This document shows positions 1 through 9,502 of a stretch of DNA of 43,973 nt, piece after piece (the first letter of the stretch is position 1; each line of letters opens with the position of its first letter). Source of the DNA: an uncultured Megasphaera sp. GTDB lineage: Bacteria > Bacillota > Negativicutes > Veillonellales > Megasphaeraceae. Made by a program: the position numbers and the translations under genes. The notes under the pieces were generated by a model. It was not told the DNA's origin and did not search any database. It was given only the letters and a program-made list of their open reading frames with translations. The stretch is taken from assembly GCA_900540735.1 (NCBI GenBank), contig UQHB01000020.1:1-43973 (forward strand), written 5' to 3'.

Positions 1-2
1 AA

Positions 3-1166
3 CTCGCTGACGCTGGTATCATCCAGGGCGTTGACGGCCAGTACTTCCAGGGCCAACGTAACATCACTCGTTACGAAGCAGCTGAAATGGTCGCAAAAGC
101 TATGGCTCATCAGGACAAAGCAACAGTTGAACAACGCGCACTCATCAACAAATTAGCTGATGAATATGCTGACGAACTCAATAACCTTGGCGTTCGCGTT
201 TCTGCTCTCGAAAGCCGCGTTGGTAATGTAAAACTTTCTGGTGATGCTCGTGTACGGTATCGTTATCAAGATGGTAGCAAAGAAAACGATAAATCTTTTG
301 ATAGCCGTGTTCGTATCCGTGCAACTGCTCAGGTCAATGACAACACACAAGTTCGCTACGGTATCCGTCAGGACTTAAAATTCAGTGATTCCAATACCGC
401 ATCTGAAGGCAAGGATTTCTACACAGACCGTGCAGAAGTTGTTACGAATTTCGGTAAAAATTTCAAAGCTAGCGTAGGCCGTACAGAAAAATACGTTCTT
501 GGTAATGCTTACGGCTACAACTACGGCGATATTTTCGACCGTGCTGAATTGAAATACAGCAATGATAATTTCGCTGCTACTGCTGGCTATGGTAAATTTA
601 AAGGTGAATTTAAATCTGGTGCAACCGATGTAAAAACGGGTTATGGCGAATTAGAAGGCTTCTTCGGTAACGGCTCTGCTGTTGGCGTATACTACAATGC
701 CTTCAACAATGCTGATGGCACTGTTGGTAAAACAGCAACAAACCTCGACAACCTCTGGGGTGCATACGCTTCCTTAAACCTCAGCGACAAAGTAAATCTC
801 TTAGCTAACTATGAAACGGTCAACTATGACAAACCCTTTGCCAGTGCTGACGGTAGTAAGGAAGACAGTGCGAATGCTTGGGTTGGTGTCTTGACCTATG
901 GCAAAGCTAAACAATCCGTTCCTAATTCTTGGGACTTATGGGTTGAATATTTAAATGCAGAAGATGGTGCATTCTTCGGTTCTACGAACTCTTGGAGATT
1001 CGGCAAACAAATGGATAATATCACATCTTGGGGCGCAGGCTTTGACTACACACTCGCTAAAAACGTACAGTTAAGCGTAGCTCAGTCCTTCGCTACATCC
1101 CTTAAAGATGGCAATGGTGATGATCCTGAAGAACAAACCTTGGCTCAGGTTAACTTCGCATTCTAA
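3..1166 (+). CDS. SLH-domain outer-membrane porin (OmpM-like), 5' truncated
   Basis: The reading frame is open from the window edge, so the start and signal peptide lie outside. The first ~35 residues are the end of an SLH (S-layer homology) domain, ending in ITRYEAAEMVAKAM. A short helical linker (about residues 40-75) follows, then a region rich in alternating polar and aromatic residues that ends in phenylalanine (VNFAF), typical of an outer-membrane beta-barrel. In Negativicutes such OmpM proteins tether the outer membrane to the cell wall through SLH binding to modified peptidoglycan and act as general porins. A strong terminator follows directly. The family call is firm; which paralogue this is cannot be told. 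Confidence 0.88.
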   Translation, partial: LADAGIIQGVDGQYFQGQRNITRYEAAEMVAKAMAHQDKATVEQRALINKLADEYADELNNLGVRVSALESRVGNVKLSGDARVRYRYQDGSKENDKSFDSRVRIRATAQVNDNTQVRYGIRQDLKFSDSNTASEGKDFYTDRAEVVTNFGKNFKASVGRTEKYVLGNAYGYNYGDIFDRAELKYSNDNFAATAGYGKFKGEFKSGATDVKTGYGELEGFFGNGSAVGVYYNAFNNADGTVGKTATNLDNLWGAYASLNLSDKVNLLANYETVNYDKPFASADGSKEDSANAWVGVLTYGKAKQSVPNSWDLWVEYLNAEDGAFFGSTNSWRFGKQMDNITSWGAGFDYTLAKNVQLSVAQSFATSLKDGNGDDPEEQTLAQVNFAF

Positions 1167-1188
1167 TCTAATTCCTATAGAACACGAA

Positions 1189-1221
1189 AAAGACCACTTC
1201 CTTAAGAAGTGGTCTTTTTTT
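1189..1221 (+). terminator. Rho-independent terminator of the porin gene
   Basis: A 12-bp perfect stem (AAAGACCACTTC / GAAGTGGTCTTT) with a 5-base loop runs into seven T residues, 22 bases after the porin stop codon. It also lies just past the stop of the convergent aminopeptidase gene, so it may serve both directions. Confidence 0.9.
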
Positions 1222-1235
1222 GCGTGGTTATAATT

Positions 1236-2474
1236 TTATTCTGCCCAATCGCCGTTAATGAAGACTGGCACAGTCGTACCGTCTGCTTTTGTGCCGACAA
1301 TAGAAAGGTCAGCAGAGCCAACCATGAAATCGACGTGAATCATAGAATCGTTAATACCGGCTTTCGTCGCTTCTTCGCGAGTCAAATCACCGCCATGTTC
1401 CAAGCACGTCGGGTACGCTGCGCCAAGGGCGAGGTGGCACGACGCATTTTCGTCGAATAAGGTTTCATAAAAGAGGATATTCGACAGGGAAATAGGCGAA
1501 TGATAGGGAATGAGGGCGACTTCGCCGAGACGGCATGCCCCTTCGTCAATAGCGACGAGTTTCTGCAGGACGTCTTCGCCCACTTTGGCATGGACTTCGA
1601 CGACTTTCCCGTCTTTGAAGGTGAGCGAGAAATCATCGATAATGTTGCCGTTGTAGACGAGGGGCTTCGTGTTGTAGACGATGCCGTTGACGTTGTCTGC
1701 TTGAGGAGCCGAATAGATTTCTTCTGTCGGAATGTTGGCATTGAAGAGAATTGGTGTTATGCCCGACGTTTCTTCCATGCCGCCTTGCCAAATGTGCGTC
1801 TGGGGCAGGACGACTGTTAAATCCGTACCACGGCTGTTCGTGTAGTGGAGACTGACGAAATGATGGTTCGTCATCCATTCACGGCGTTTTTTCAGTTCAG
1901 CTAAATGGGCATCCCAATCAGCCAAAGGATTTTCACCGGTGCAGCGCGACGTGTAGAGGATTTTTTCCCATAAGAGGTTGTATGCACCATAGTCGTTTTG
2001 TTCCGGGAAGAGGAATTTGCCCCATGTGATGCTCGGCACAGCTGCGACGAGCCACGTCGTTTTCGAAGCCATCATGCCGTCGACATATTCTTTGAGGGCT
2101 GCATTACGGGCTTTTTGCCACGCAAAGATTTTTGCTGTATCAATGCCTTTCATCAAATTCGGATTGGCCGAAATGAGGCTGAGGAAGGCCGCCCCTTGGC
2201 GGTAGTAGTGGAGACTGAAGTCACGGCTCCAGTCGGGCATGGTTTCAAATTTATCGAGGCTTTCGTATTCATAGCGAAGGCGCGTTAAGTCATCGCTGCG
2301 CCAGTTCGTAACGACTTGGCCTGCGCCCATTTCGTACGCTTCTTTCGTGACTTTCGTGACGAAGTCGTGCGCTTCTACAGGAGCGTTGATGACGAGAATT
2401 TGGTGTTGCTGTAAATTTAAGCCTTTTTGCAATAAGACTTTTGCATACATCGTAAGAGTGTGTTCAGAAGGCAT
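1236..2474 (-). CDS. M29 family metallo-aminopeptidase (AmpS/PepS type)
   Basis: The 412-residue length matches the M29 (aminopeptidase T/S) family, which removes N-terminal residues from peptides in the cytoplasm using two metal ions. Family-typical segments are visible: GGMEETSGITP near residue 230, GEVALIPYHSPI near 315, and the C-terminal HVDFMVGSADL block, which together hold the usual Glu/His/Asp metal ligands. The ATG has a good ribosome-binding site (GAAAGGAG). It starts 15 bases after the MATE gene stop, so the two are probably co-transcribed; I see no functional reason for the pairing. Confidence 0.88.
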   Translation of the reverse strand: MPSEHTLTMYAKVLLQKGLNLQQHQILVINAPVEAHDFVTKVTKEAYEMGAGQVVTNWRSDDLTRLRYEYESLDKFETMPDWSRDFSLHYYRQGAAFLSLISANPNLMKGIDTAKIFAWQKARNAALKEYVDGMMASKTTWLVAAVPSITWGKFLFPEQNDYGAYNLLWEKILYTSRCTGENPLADWDAHLAELKKRREWMTNHHFVSLHYTNSRGTDLTVVLPQTHIWQGGMEETSGITPILFNANIPTEEIYSAPQADNVNGIVYNTKPLVYNGNIIDDFSLTFKDGKVVEVHAKVGEDVLQKLVAIDEGACRLGEVALIPYHSPISLSNILFYETLFDENASCHLALGAAYPTCLEHGGDLTREEATKAGINDSMIHVDFMVGSADLSIVGTKADGTTVPVFINGDWAE

Positions 2475-2489
2475 GAGAAAGACTCCTTT

Positions 2490-3833
2490 CTATGGATGAA
2501 GTTTATACGCCGTGTGTTTCCAAAGTCTTGTATTGAGGGCACAGGCGTTGATACAGAGGCCAATAATAAGGCTTAGCCAGTAGCCATACGCTCCGTAAGA
2601 GGTGAAATGAGCCATGGCATAGCCTAAGGGGATACTAATGACCCAATAGGTACAGAAGGCGACGTACGTAATGATTTTGACGTCTTTATAGCCACGCAAA
2701 ATCCCTTGGACAGGCGTCCCGGCAGCATCGAAGAGGGAAAAGATTGCGGCATACATGAGAAAGACGCGGATGACCGCAAAGGTCGCGCTATCCGACGTAA
2801 AGAGGGACGCAATCGGGTCGAGGCCAAGATAGGTCAAGGCCATGAGCAAGCCGGCAATACAAAAGGCTGTGCCTTGGCAAAGCACGGCATATTGACGGGC
2901 CTCTTGAAAACGGCGCGCTCCTACTTCGTAGCCAATGACGATGGTCGCTGTCAGGCTGACGCTCCACGGAAAGGTATAGGTCAAGGTGGAGTAACTAATG
3001 GCAGCCTGATTGGCCGCTAAGTAAAGCGTCCCGAATTCAGCCATTAAGAGGCCGACGACGCTAAAGAGGCTCGTTTCGCAGAAGACAGCAATAAAAATAG
3101 GCACGCCTAATTCGAGTTGATGCAGACAGTGGGTCCAGCTAAAGCCGCGAGGCTGTGTCCAAATATGGTATGACTTAAAAGGCTCTTTCCACTGGAAAAT
3201 CGCCGCAAAAATGAGGAACGTCAGCCATGATGCAATGGTCATGGCGTAGCCCGTACCGATACCGCCGAGGGCCGGGATACCGAAGGCTCCAAAAATAAGG
3301 ATGCGGAATAAAATGACCGTAATGATGAGGTTCGTCACGATAATCGCCATAGAGACATGGGTCATACCATGGGCATCGACGATATAGCGCATCGTAGCCT
3401 GTAAGAAAATCGGCAAAATACCGAGACTTAAGGCAAATAAATACTCATACGCAATATGATAGACAGCAGGCTCTAGCCCCATGATGTCTAAAAAGGGCCT
3501 GAGAGCCACTGTGCCGATGAGAATGATGAAGATAGTAAAGAAGATACCTATGTACAAACTCTGGGCGATATACGTGGGAATACGGTCAAATTTTTCGGCT
3601 CCCCGAAGCTGAGAAATAATCGGGGAAATACCGAAAAAGATGCCGGAAATGCCGGCAAAAATAGGAAACCAAATATTGACGGCGACAGCGACACCGGCTA
3701 AATCGACGGTGCTGGCCTGACCGCTGAACATACTACTAAAGACACTGGTCCCGATTTGCGCCATTTGCGTCAGGAGCAAGGGGAAGAATAAGGTTAGGAA
3801 ATGTTTGAGTTGGGCCATGTTGGGAATAGGCAT
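2490..3833 (-). CDS. MATE family multidrug/cation exporter
   Basis: The 447-residue protein is almost entirely hydrophobic with about 12 membrane segments. It has the MATE hallmark near the N-terminus (LFFPLLLTQMAQIG, then DLAGVAVAVNIWFPI) and a repeat-like second half. MATE exporters move cationic drugs and metabolites out across the inner membrane using Na+ or H+ gradients. I chose the ATG at 3833 because AAAGGAG sits 11 bases upstream; the frame is open 13 codons further, without a better start. It follows the rpsT terminator, so it needs its own promoter or readthrough. The substrate cannot be predicted. Confidence 0.88.
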   Translation of the reverse strand: MPIPNMAQLKHFLTLFFPLLLTQMAQIGTSVFSSMFSGQASTVDLAGVAVAVNIWFPIFAGISGIFFGISPIISQLRGAEKFDRIPTYIAQSLYIGIFFTIFIILIGTVALRPFLDIMGLEPAVYHIAYEYLFALSLGILPIFLQATMRYIVDAHGMTHVSMAIIVTNLIITVILFRILIFGAFGIPALGGIGTGYAMTIASWLTFLIFAAIFQWKEPFKSYHIWTQPRGFSWTHCLHQLELGVPIFIAVFCETSLFSVVGLLMAEFGTLYLAANQAAISYSTLTYTFPWSVSLTATIVIGYEVGARRFQEARQYAVLCQGTAFCIAGLLMALTYLGLDPIASLFTSDSATFAVIRVFLMYAAIFSLFDAAGTPVQGILRGYKDVKIITYVAFCTYWVISIPLGYAMAHFTSYGAYGYWLSLIIGLCINACALNTRLWKHTAYKLHP

Positions 3834-3863
3834 GTACGAAGTCTCTCCTTTGTGGTAGCCATA

Positions 3864-3897
3864 CGAAAACAAGCCCCGTCACGAAGGCGGGGCTTGT
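3864..3897 (-). terminator. Terminator of rpsT
   Basis: Ten-base-pair arms (3869-3878 and 3888-3897, ACAAGCCCCG / CGGGGCTTGT) form a GC-rich hairpin followed on the minus strand by a short T run. It lies 12 bases after the rpsT stop. Confidence 0.82.
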
Positions 3898-3908
3898 AGG
3901 CTTTTGGA

Positions 3909-4175
3909 TTATTTTTCCAACCCATTGACTTTAGCAGCCAAGCGGGATTTTTTGCGAGCTGCATTGTTTTTATGGAGAACGCCTTTCTGAGCGGCACTAT
4001 CGATTACACTGCTGGCTTTGTCAAAGGCTTTCTTAACAGCATCAGCGTCACCTGCTGCAATAGCTTCTGTTGTACGGCGAATAGCTGTATGTACAGCAGA
4101 TTTTACGCGAGAATTAGCTTCATGGCGAGCTGCATCTTTTTCCATCGATTTGATGTTGGATTTAATTTGCGGCAA
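3909..4175 (-). CDS. rpsT: 30S ribosomal protein S20
   Basis: S20 is a small basic protein that binds 16S rRNA in the body of the 30S subunit. The sequence has the family pattern: IKSNIKSMEKD near the start, RVKSAVHTAIRRT in the middle and HKNNAARKKSRLAAKVN at the end, and 88 residues is usual. The start is inferred to be TTG at 4175, giving MPQIKSNIK, because GGGAGG lies seven to eight bases upstream; a GTG three codons earlier overlaps that site and is unlikely. It is monocistronic with its own promoter and terminator. Confidence 0.95.
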   Translation of the reverse strand: MPQIKSNIKSMEKDAARHEANSRVKSAVHTAIRRTTEAIAAGDADAVKKAFDKASSVIDSAAQKGVLHKNNAARKKSRLAAKVNGLEK

Positions 4176-4213
4176 TTGGTTCACCTCCCTAGATTACAAG
4201 AACACTAGAAGAA

Positions 4214-4242
4214 AGTGTATCATAATCGAGGTAAAAAATCAA
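4214..4242 (-). promoter_or_regulatory. Candidate rpsT promoter
   Basis: On the minus strand TTGATT (4237-4242), a 17-base spacer and TACACT (4214-4219) form a reasonable sigma-70 promoter about 40 bases upstream of the rpsT start. It is a pattern match only. Confidence 0.45.
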
Positions 4243-4266
4243 TAGATTTTTTATGCTGTGTTGACA

Positions 4267-5235
4267 TTAAAGTTTGCCTTCAGAGCCAAGAACGAATTTA
4301 ATTTTGTGTGCAACGATGTCGTAGACGTTCTTACGGCCGTCTGCTAAGTACTGGCGCGGGTCAAAATGATCCGGATGAGCAGCCATGTGCTGGCGGATAC
4401 CAGCGGTCATGCCGAGACGGAGGTCGGAGTCGATGTTGATTTTGCAAACAGCCATGGAAGCAGCTTTGCGGAGCTGGTCTTCAGGGATGCCGATAGCATC
4501 GGGGAGATGGCCGTCGTTAGCATTGATGATTTTGACGTATTCCGGAACGACGGAAGATGCGCCGTGGAGCACGATAGGGAAGCCCGGGAGGCGTTTGGAA
4601 ACGTCTTCGAGGATATCGAAACGGAGTTCAGGCGGAACGAGGACGCCTTCAGCGTTGCGTGTGCATTGATCTGGTGTGAATTTGTATGCGCCGTGGCTCG
4701 TGCCGATAGCGATTGCTAAGGAATCAACGCCTGTACGGGAAACGAATTCTTCAACGTCTTCCGGACGTGTGTAGGAAGCTTCGTGAGCTGCGACTTTGAC
4801 ATCATCTTCGATGCCAGCGAGCTGACCGAGTTCGCCTTCAACGACAACGCCGTGGGCGTGTGCGTATTCAACGACTTTTTTCGTGATTTCAATATTTTCT
4901 TCAAACGGATGAGCCGAAGCGTCAATCATAACGGACGTAAAGCCGCCGTCGATGCAAGATTTGCATGTTTCAAAATCAGGACCATGGTCGAGGTGAAGTG
5001 CCACGTGTAATTCCGGATGGTCTTCGAGAGCTGCTTCTACGAGGTGTTTCAAATATGCAGGTTTAGCATATTTACGAGCACCGGCAGAGGCCTGCATGAT
5101 GATTGGCGATTGGCAATCTGCTGCAGCATCGACAATCCCTTGGACAATTTCCATGTTGTTGATGTTGAACGCACCAATGGCATATTTCCCTTCATAAGCT
5201 TTTTTGAACATGTCTGTAGTACCAACTAATGGCAT
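4267..5235 (-). CDS. fba: Class II fructose-bisphosphate aldolase
   Basis: This zinc enzyme reversibly cleaves fructose 1,6-bisphosphate into glyceraldehyde 3-phosphate and dihydroxyacetone phosphate in glycolysis and gluconeogenesis. Visible class II signatures are AFNINNME (~20), the zinc-binding HLDHGPDFETC (~80), VEGELGQLAGIED (~140), GTSHGAYKF (~180) and VLHGASSV (~220). At 322 residues it is the longer FbaA/CbbA-like form. The ATG has AGGAGG at good spacing. It begins 31 bases after the end of the upstream pseudouridine synthase gene, so they may be co-transcribed. Confidence 0.95.
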   Translation of the reverse strand: MPLVGTTDMFKKAYEGKYAIGAFNINNMEIVQGIVDAAADCQSPIIMQASAGARKYAKPAYLKHLVEAALEDHPELHVALHLDHGPDFETCKSCIDGGFTSVMIDASAHPFEENIEITKKVVEYAHAHGVVVEGELGQLAGIEDDVKVAAHEASYTRPEDVEEFVSRTGVDSLAIAIGTSHGAYKFTPDQCTRNAEGVLVPPELRFDILEDVSKRLPGFPIVLHGASSVVPEYVKIINANDGHLPDAIGIPEDQLRKAASMAVCKINIDSDLRLGMTAGIRQHMAAHPDHFDPRQYLADGRKNVYDIVAHKIKFVLGSEGKL

Positions 5236-5266
5236 TTTACATTCCTCCTAGTGAATGATATAATAA

Positions 5267-6145
5267 CTACTCTATAATCCAACCGGCCCGTCGGACAAGA
5301 TTTGCCATGTCCGCTGGGAGCGGAGAATTAACGCTAATGAATTGATGCGTAACAGGATGGATAAATTGCATACAATAGGCGTGCAGTGCTTGGCGCTCCA
5401 TGAACTGCCGCGAGCCGCCGTAGAGGTCGTCGCCGACGAGGGGATGACCTAAGTGCGAACTGTGGACGCGAATCTGGTGTGTTCTGCCGCTAAAAAGCTG
5501 TACTTCTACGAGGCTGTATTCCTTTGAAGCATAGATACGAGTGAAATCAGACTGAGCTGCCTTGCCGTCAAGGGTCACGCAGCGCGTAATGATACTGTCT
5601 TTCGTGCGACCAATGGGCCAGCGAACCGTTGCCCGCTCTCCTGGGAAAAAGCCTTCGACGAGGGCTAAATAAATGCGCCGGTAATTCAGTTTTTCCTTAT
5701 CAAAGGCGTACTGAATCTGCGGCTCTTTAGCAATGAGGCACAGGCCTGACGTATTGCGGTCTAAGCGGTGCATAGGATGATACGTGCAGTGCTGCTTCGT
5801 GTCGGCGTAATACTGCATCATGCCGTTCGCCAGCGTGCCGTGGCGTTCGCTTGATGTCGGGTGCATGAGGACACCTGCAGGTTTATTGACGACGACGAGG
5901 TATTCATCTTCGTAGGCAATGGTAAAAGGCACCGGTTCTGGCGGAAAATCTTGGTGCGACGGCAGCGTTACCGTGACTTCATCGCCTTCGTGGACGAAAT
6001 CTTTCGTCGTTGCCGGACTGCCATTAATCGTGCAAATACCGTTGTGCTTAATGCGCCGCCTCAGGGACGCAGAGACACCGAAGTGTTTGAGTGCGCCGCC
6101 AAGCGAAGTAATCTTCGTGAGGGCACCGACTGTGAAATGTATCAT
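5267..6145 (-). CDS. RluA-family pseudouridine synthase
   Basis: RluA-type enzymes isomerise uridine to pseudouridine in rRNA or tRNA. The protein has an N-terminal S4-like RNA-binding segment (LRRRIKHNGICTINGSPA, ~20-40) and the catalytic motif HRLDRNTSGLCLIAKE near residue 125, where the Asp is the nucleophile, followed by the C-terminal GRTHQIRVHSSHLGHPLVGD block. I place the start at ATG 6145 (AAAGGA seven bases upstream) instead of ten codons earlier; that gives 292 residues. The target position is not predictable. It is divergent from dnaG across a ~145-base spacer. Confidence 0.88.
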   Translation of the reverse strand: MIHFTVGALTKITSLGGALKHFGVSASLRRRIKHNGICTINGSPATTKDFVHEGDEVTVTLPSHQDFPPEPVPFTIAYEDEYLVVVNKPAGVLMHPTSSERHGTLANGMMQYYADTKQHCTYHPMHRLDRNTSGLCLIAKEPQIQYAFDKEKLNYRRIYLALVEGFFPGERATVRWPIGRTKDSIITRCVTLDGKAAQSDFTRIYASKEYSLVEVQLFSGRTHQIRVHSSHLGHPLVGDDLYGGSRQFMERQALHAYCMQFIHPVTHQFISVNSPLPADMANLVRRAGWIIE

Positions 6146-6291
6146 ATGCAAATCCTTTTCATAATCGTAGTACACCTATATTATACAAAATGAATAGGAA
6201 TAAATCCATAATAAAAAGAAGGAATTCCAAATGGTTATAGAGAATATAGTAGACGATGGAATAATTTATAGGGTAACATCAGGTGGTAAAG

Positions 6292-8085
6292 GTGAAACGA
6301 TTTTCCAGTGAATTTATTGAAGAAGTGCGACAAGCCAATGATATTGTAGCCGTCATTTCGGAATACGTGCCATTGACGCGCAGAGGCCGTAACTTTTGGG
6401 CGTGCTGTCCCTTTCATAATGAAAAGACAGCATCCTTTAGCGTTGCTGCAGATAAGGGCTTTTTCTATTGCTTTGGCTGCCATGCCTCTGGCGATGTCTT
6501 TAAATTCGTCATGATGCGGGAAAATATTTCCTTTCAAGAAGCTGTGGAACGCCTGGCCGAACGGGCGCACATTACGCTCCCGGCTATCGAAAAGTCCGCC
6601 GAAGAAGTGAAGCGGGAACAGCTCATGGACAGGCTCTATGAGATTAATGAAATGGCTGGTAATTTTTTTCATAATTGCCTGACGAAGACCCATTATGGTA
6701 CAGACGGGCTGGCTTATTTTCATCGCCGTCATTTGTCAGATGACACGATTTTGCAGTTTAAGCTGGGCTTTGCGCCGGACAGCTGGAATAAACTGACCGA
6801 TGCCTTTATGAAAAAAGGCGTCAGCTCCAAGGATTTAGTACTCTTAGGGCTGGCGAAAGAAAAAAATGGCCGCTACTATGATGCCTTCCGCAAACGGGTC
6901 ATTTTTCCCATTCGCGACGGCCGGGGCCGCATTGTCGGCTTTGGCGGCCGTGTCCTCGATGACAGCAAACCTAAATACTTAAACTCGCCAGATACGCCGA
7001 TTTTTAATAAACGAAAGCTTTTATTTGCTATGGATGCGGCTCATCAGGCGATTTATGATGAAGGAAAAGCTGTCCTCGTCGAAGGCTATATGGATGTTAT
7101 TTCCTGTCATAACCGCGGCGTGCGCAACGTCGTCGCCTCGCTCGGTACGGCTTTTACACCGGAACAAGCACGGCTTCTCCAGCGGCAGGCTAAAGAATTG
7201 GTCTTATCCTACGATATGGACGGAGCCGGACGGCAGGCTACACGGCGGGCTATGGAAATCGTCCGCGGCCTGGGCATGCGCATTCGCGTTGCCTCCTTAC
7301 CCCAAGGGAAGGACCCAGACGAATACATTAATAGTGCCGGGCCGGAAAAATTCCGCGACGCTATTAATACGGCACCCAATGTCCTCGATTACATGCTGAA
7401 ACGGGCGATGTTGCAATACGATGTAGCGACGCTCGAAGGGAAATCGTCCATTACGGCGATGGTTCTCCCTGTCGTCGCAATAATCGATAACCGCGTCATT
7501 TTAGATGCGTTTTTGCAGAAAATGGCCCAAGCCTTGCAAATCGACGAAAATGCCGTGCGCAGTGAATTTAACCGCTACGTCGCAGCCCATCCGGAAACGG
7601 GACAACAACAAGTGACCATTTCCAAAGCCGTGACCAGTGAAAATGCAGCCGCTCGCGGTGGCAATCCCATGGCTGTAGCCGAAGAAAATATTATCCGTTT
7701 TCTCCTCGATCATCCGGCTTCATGCGCCCGTATTGCCCAGCATGTACATCCTGATTTTTTTGCCGATACGAAACGGCGGCATATTTACGAAATCATGCTG
7801 TCCTTGTATCAGACAAATCCAAACTTTACGAAAGCAGCAATGCAAGAACAATTAACTCCTGAGGAGGCCCAAGAAATTGCAAGAATTATGGTACTGCAAG
7901 ACGTTCCTGTAGATGAAGCCGTCTTGCTGGATTATGTCAAGCGGTTTCGCCTGCAAACACTGCAGAAACAATATGAAGAACAAAGCCGCTTAGCTTCGGC
8001 CTACGCCGCAGCACACGACCCAAGGCTGAAAGATGCGCTCTTGGCATGTAAAAAGCTGAGTGAAGAAATGAAACAATGGTCTTAA
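6292..8085 (+). CDS. dnaG: DNA primase DnaG
   Basis: DnaG makes RNA primers at the replication fork and works with the DnaB helicase. The order is canonical: a CHC2 zinc finger (CPFHNEKTASFSV ... CFGCHASGD, ~40-65), a TOPRIM catalytic core (LVEGYMDVIS near 260 and LSYDMDGAGRQA near 310), and a C-terminal helicase-interacting region. GTG at 6292 (MKRFSSEFIEEV) fits the usual DnaG N-terminus and has AGGTGG five bases upstream; another GTG lies at 6283. The 597-residue length is normal. rpoD follows 24 bases later, the classic macromolecular-synthesis arrangement, here without rpsU in front. Confidence 0.96.
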   Translation: MKRFSSEFIEEVRQANDIVAVISEYVPLTRRGRNFWACCPFHNEKTASFSVAADKGFFYCFGCHASGDVFKFVMMRENISFQEAVERLAERAHITLPAIEKSAEEVKREQLMDRLYEINEMAGNFFHNCLTKTHYGTDGLAYFHRRHLSDDTILQFKLGFAPDSWNKLTDAFMKKGVSSKDLVLLGLAKEKNGRYYDAFRKRVIFPIRDGRGRIVGFGGRVLDDSKPKYLNSPDTPIFNKRKLLFAMDAAHQAIYDEGKAVLVEGYMDVISCHNRGVRNVVASLGTAFTPEQARLLQRQAKELVLSYDMDGAGRQATRRAMEIVRGLGMRIRVASLPQGKDPDEYINSAGPEKFRDAINTAPNVLDYMLKRAMLQYDVATLEGKSSITAMVLPVVAIIDNRVILDAFLQKMAQALQIDENAVRSEFNRYVAAHPETGQQQVTISKAVTSENAAARGGNPMAVAEENIIRFLLDHPASCARIAQHVHPDFFADTKRRHIYEIMLSLYQTNPNFTKAAMQEQLTPEEAQEIARIMVLQDVPVDEAVLLDYVKRFRLQTLQKQYEEQSRLASAYAAAHDPRLKDALLACKKLSEEMKQWS

Positions 8086-8109
8086 GGAGCAGAAAGGAGC
8101 TTGCCTGTT

Positions 8110-9375
8110 ATGATGAAAAAGAAATTAGATACCTTAGAAGATACGCTGAATAATACGGCTAAAAAAGCGACTAAAGGAAAAACGAATAAACGGAAAAATC
8201 CGAAGAAAAAAGAAGAACAAAAGCCGTTAAGCGAAAAAGAACGGCAGCAAATCGCGTTGCAGCACATTAAACAGCTCTTGGCAACAGGCCAGAAAAAGGG
8301 CAGTTTGACCTATACAGAAATCATGAACGTCATGGAAGAAGACGATTTGACACCAGACCAAATCGACAAGATGTACGAAGTCTTTGCCGATAAGGGCATT
8401 GATATTATTGGCGATGACGACGGCCTCGATGAACATGGCGATTTAGACGTAGACGATGACGACGAAAAAGTGCCAGACCTGCATAACGTCGATTTGAGCG
8501 TTCCTGAAGGCATCAACATCGATGACCCAGTGCGGATGTACTTAAAAGAAATCGGCAGAGTGCCTCTCCTTTCGGCAACGGAAGAAATTACGCTAGCCAA
8601 GACTATTGAACGGGGCAATTCGGCAGATGCCACAGAAGAAGAAATCAAAGCCGGTACGGTTGCAAAAAAGAAACTGACCGATGCGAACCTCCGTCTCGTT
8701 GTCAGCATTGCTAAACGCTACGTCGGCCGGGGCATGCTCTTTTTGGACCTCATTCAAGAAGGCAACTTGGGCCTCTTAAAAGCAGTCGATAAATTCGATT
8801 ACAGTAAAGGCTATAAATTCAGTACGTATGCTACGTGGTGGATTCGCCAGGCCATTACGCGTGCCATTGCTGACCAGGCGCGGACCATCCGTATTCCTGT
8901 CCATATGGTTGAAACGATTAATAAACTCATCCGTATTTCGCGGCAGCTCCTCCAAGATAAAGGACGGGAACCGCTTCCGGAAGAAATTGCTGAAAAGATG
9001 GATATTCCAGTCGAACGCGTACGGGAAATCATGAAGATTGCCCAAGAACCGGTATCGCTCGAAACACCAATTGGCGAAGAAGAAGATTCACACTTAGGCG
9101 ATTTTATTGAAGACTCGGAAGCAGTTGCACCAGATGATGCAGCTTCGTTCATTCTCTTAAAAGAACAGATTGAAGATGTTTTCTCCTGTCTGACCGATAG
9201 AGAACGGAAAGTATTGTATCTCCGCTTCGGCCTGAAAGACGGTAGACCGCGGACGCTCGAAGAAGTAGGGCAGCACTTCAATGTCACTCGCGAACGTATT
9301 CGCCAGATTGAAGGTAAAGCACTCAGTAAGCTCCGTAATTGGGGTAAACGAGAAAAAATCAAAGATTTCTTATAA
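8110..9375 (+). CDS. rpoD: RNA polymerase primary sigma factor
   Basis: This is the housekeeping sigma factor (sigma-70/SigA) that directs RNA polymerase to -10/-35 promoters. Region 1.2 starts at DPVRMYLKEIGRVPLL (~140). Region 2 carries NLRLVVSIAKRYVGRG and the -10-binding YATWWIRQAITRAI. Region 4 carries the -35-binding helix TRERIRQIEGKALSKLR at the C-terminus. A lysine-rich and then acidic N-terminal stretch of about 110 residues precedes region 1.2. I chose ATG 8110 (421 residues), ten bases after AAAGGAG; the TTG at 8101 is too close to that site. A strong terminator follows, ending the dnaG-rpoD operon. Confidence 0.97.
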   Translation: MMKKKLDTLEDTLNNTAKKATKGKTNKRKNPKKKEEQKPLSEKERQQIALQHIKQLLATGQKKGSLTYTEIMNVMEEDDLTPDQIDKMYEVFADKGIDIIGDDDGLDEHGDLDVDDDDEKVPDLHNVDLSVPEGINIDDPVRMYLKEIGRVPLLSATEEITLAKTIERGNSADATEEEIKAGTVAKKKLTDANLRLVVSIAKRYVGRGMLFLDLIQEGNLGLLKAVDKFDYSKGYKFSTYATWWIRQAITRAIADQARTIRIPVHMVETINKLIRISRQLLQDKGREPLPEEIAEKMDIPVERVREIMKIAQEPVSLETPIGEEEDSHLGDFIEDSEAVAPDDAASFILLKEQIEDVFSCLTDRERKVLYLRFGLKDGRPRTLEEVGQHFNVTRERIRQIEGKALSKLRNWGKREKIKDFL

Positions 9376-9388
9376 GATTAACATAGAG

Positions 9389-9426
9389 AAACCTCCTCTG
9401 CATGTAGTGTGCAGGGGAGGTTTTTT
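9389..9426 (+). terminator. Terminator of dnaG-rpoD
   Basis: Fourteen-base arms (9389-9402 and 9410-9423) pair with a single G-U, have a 7-base loop and end in a T run. This hairpin also marks the left boundary of the AT-rich islet that follows. Confidence 0.92.
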
Positions 9427-9502
9427 AGTATGGAAAGATGAGTTTGTAAATAAGCAATTTTATGACCCTTTCTATGTACGGATTAGTACGGGGAATGAAA
9501 AA

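Noticed and set aside
8811..9362. 183-residue frame antisense to rpoD
   Set aside because: It is Ser/Arg-rich antisense shadow sequence; rpoD is strongly supported on the other strand.
9281..9430. N-terminal part of the open frame leading into the islet's first gene
   Set aside because: It overlaps the end of rpoD and its terminator hairpin in another frame; coding there is not credible.
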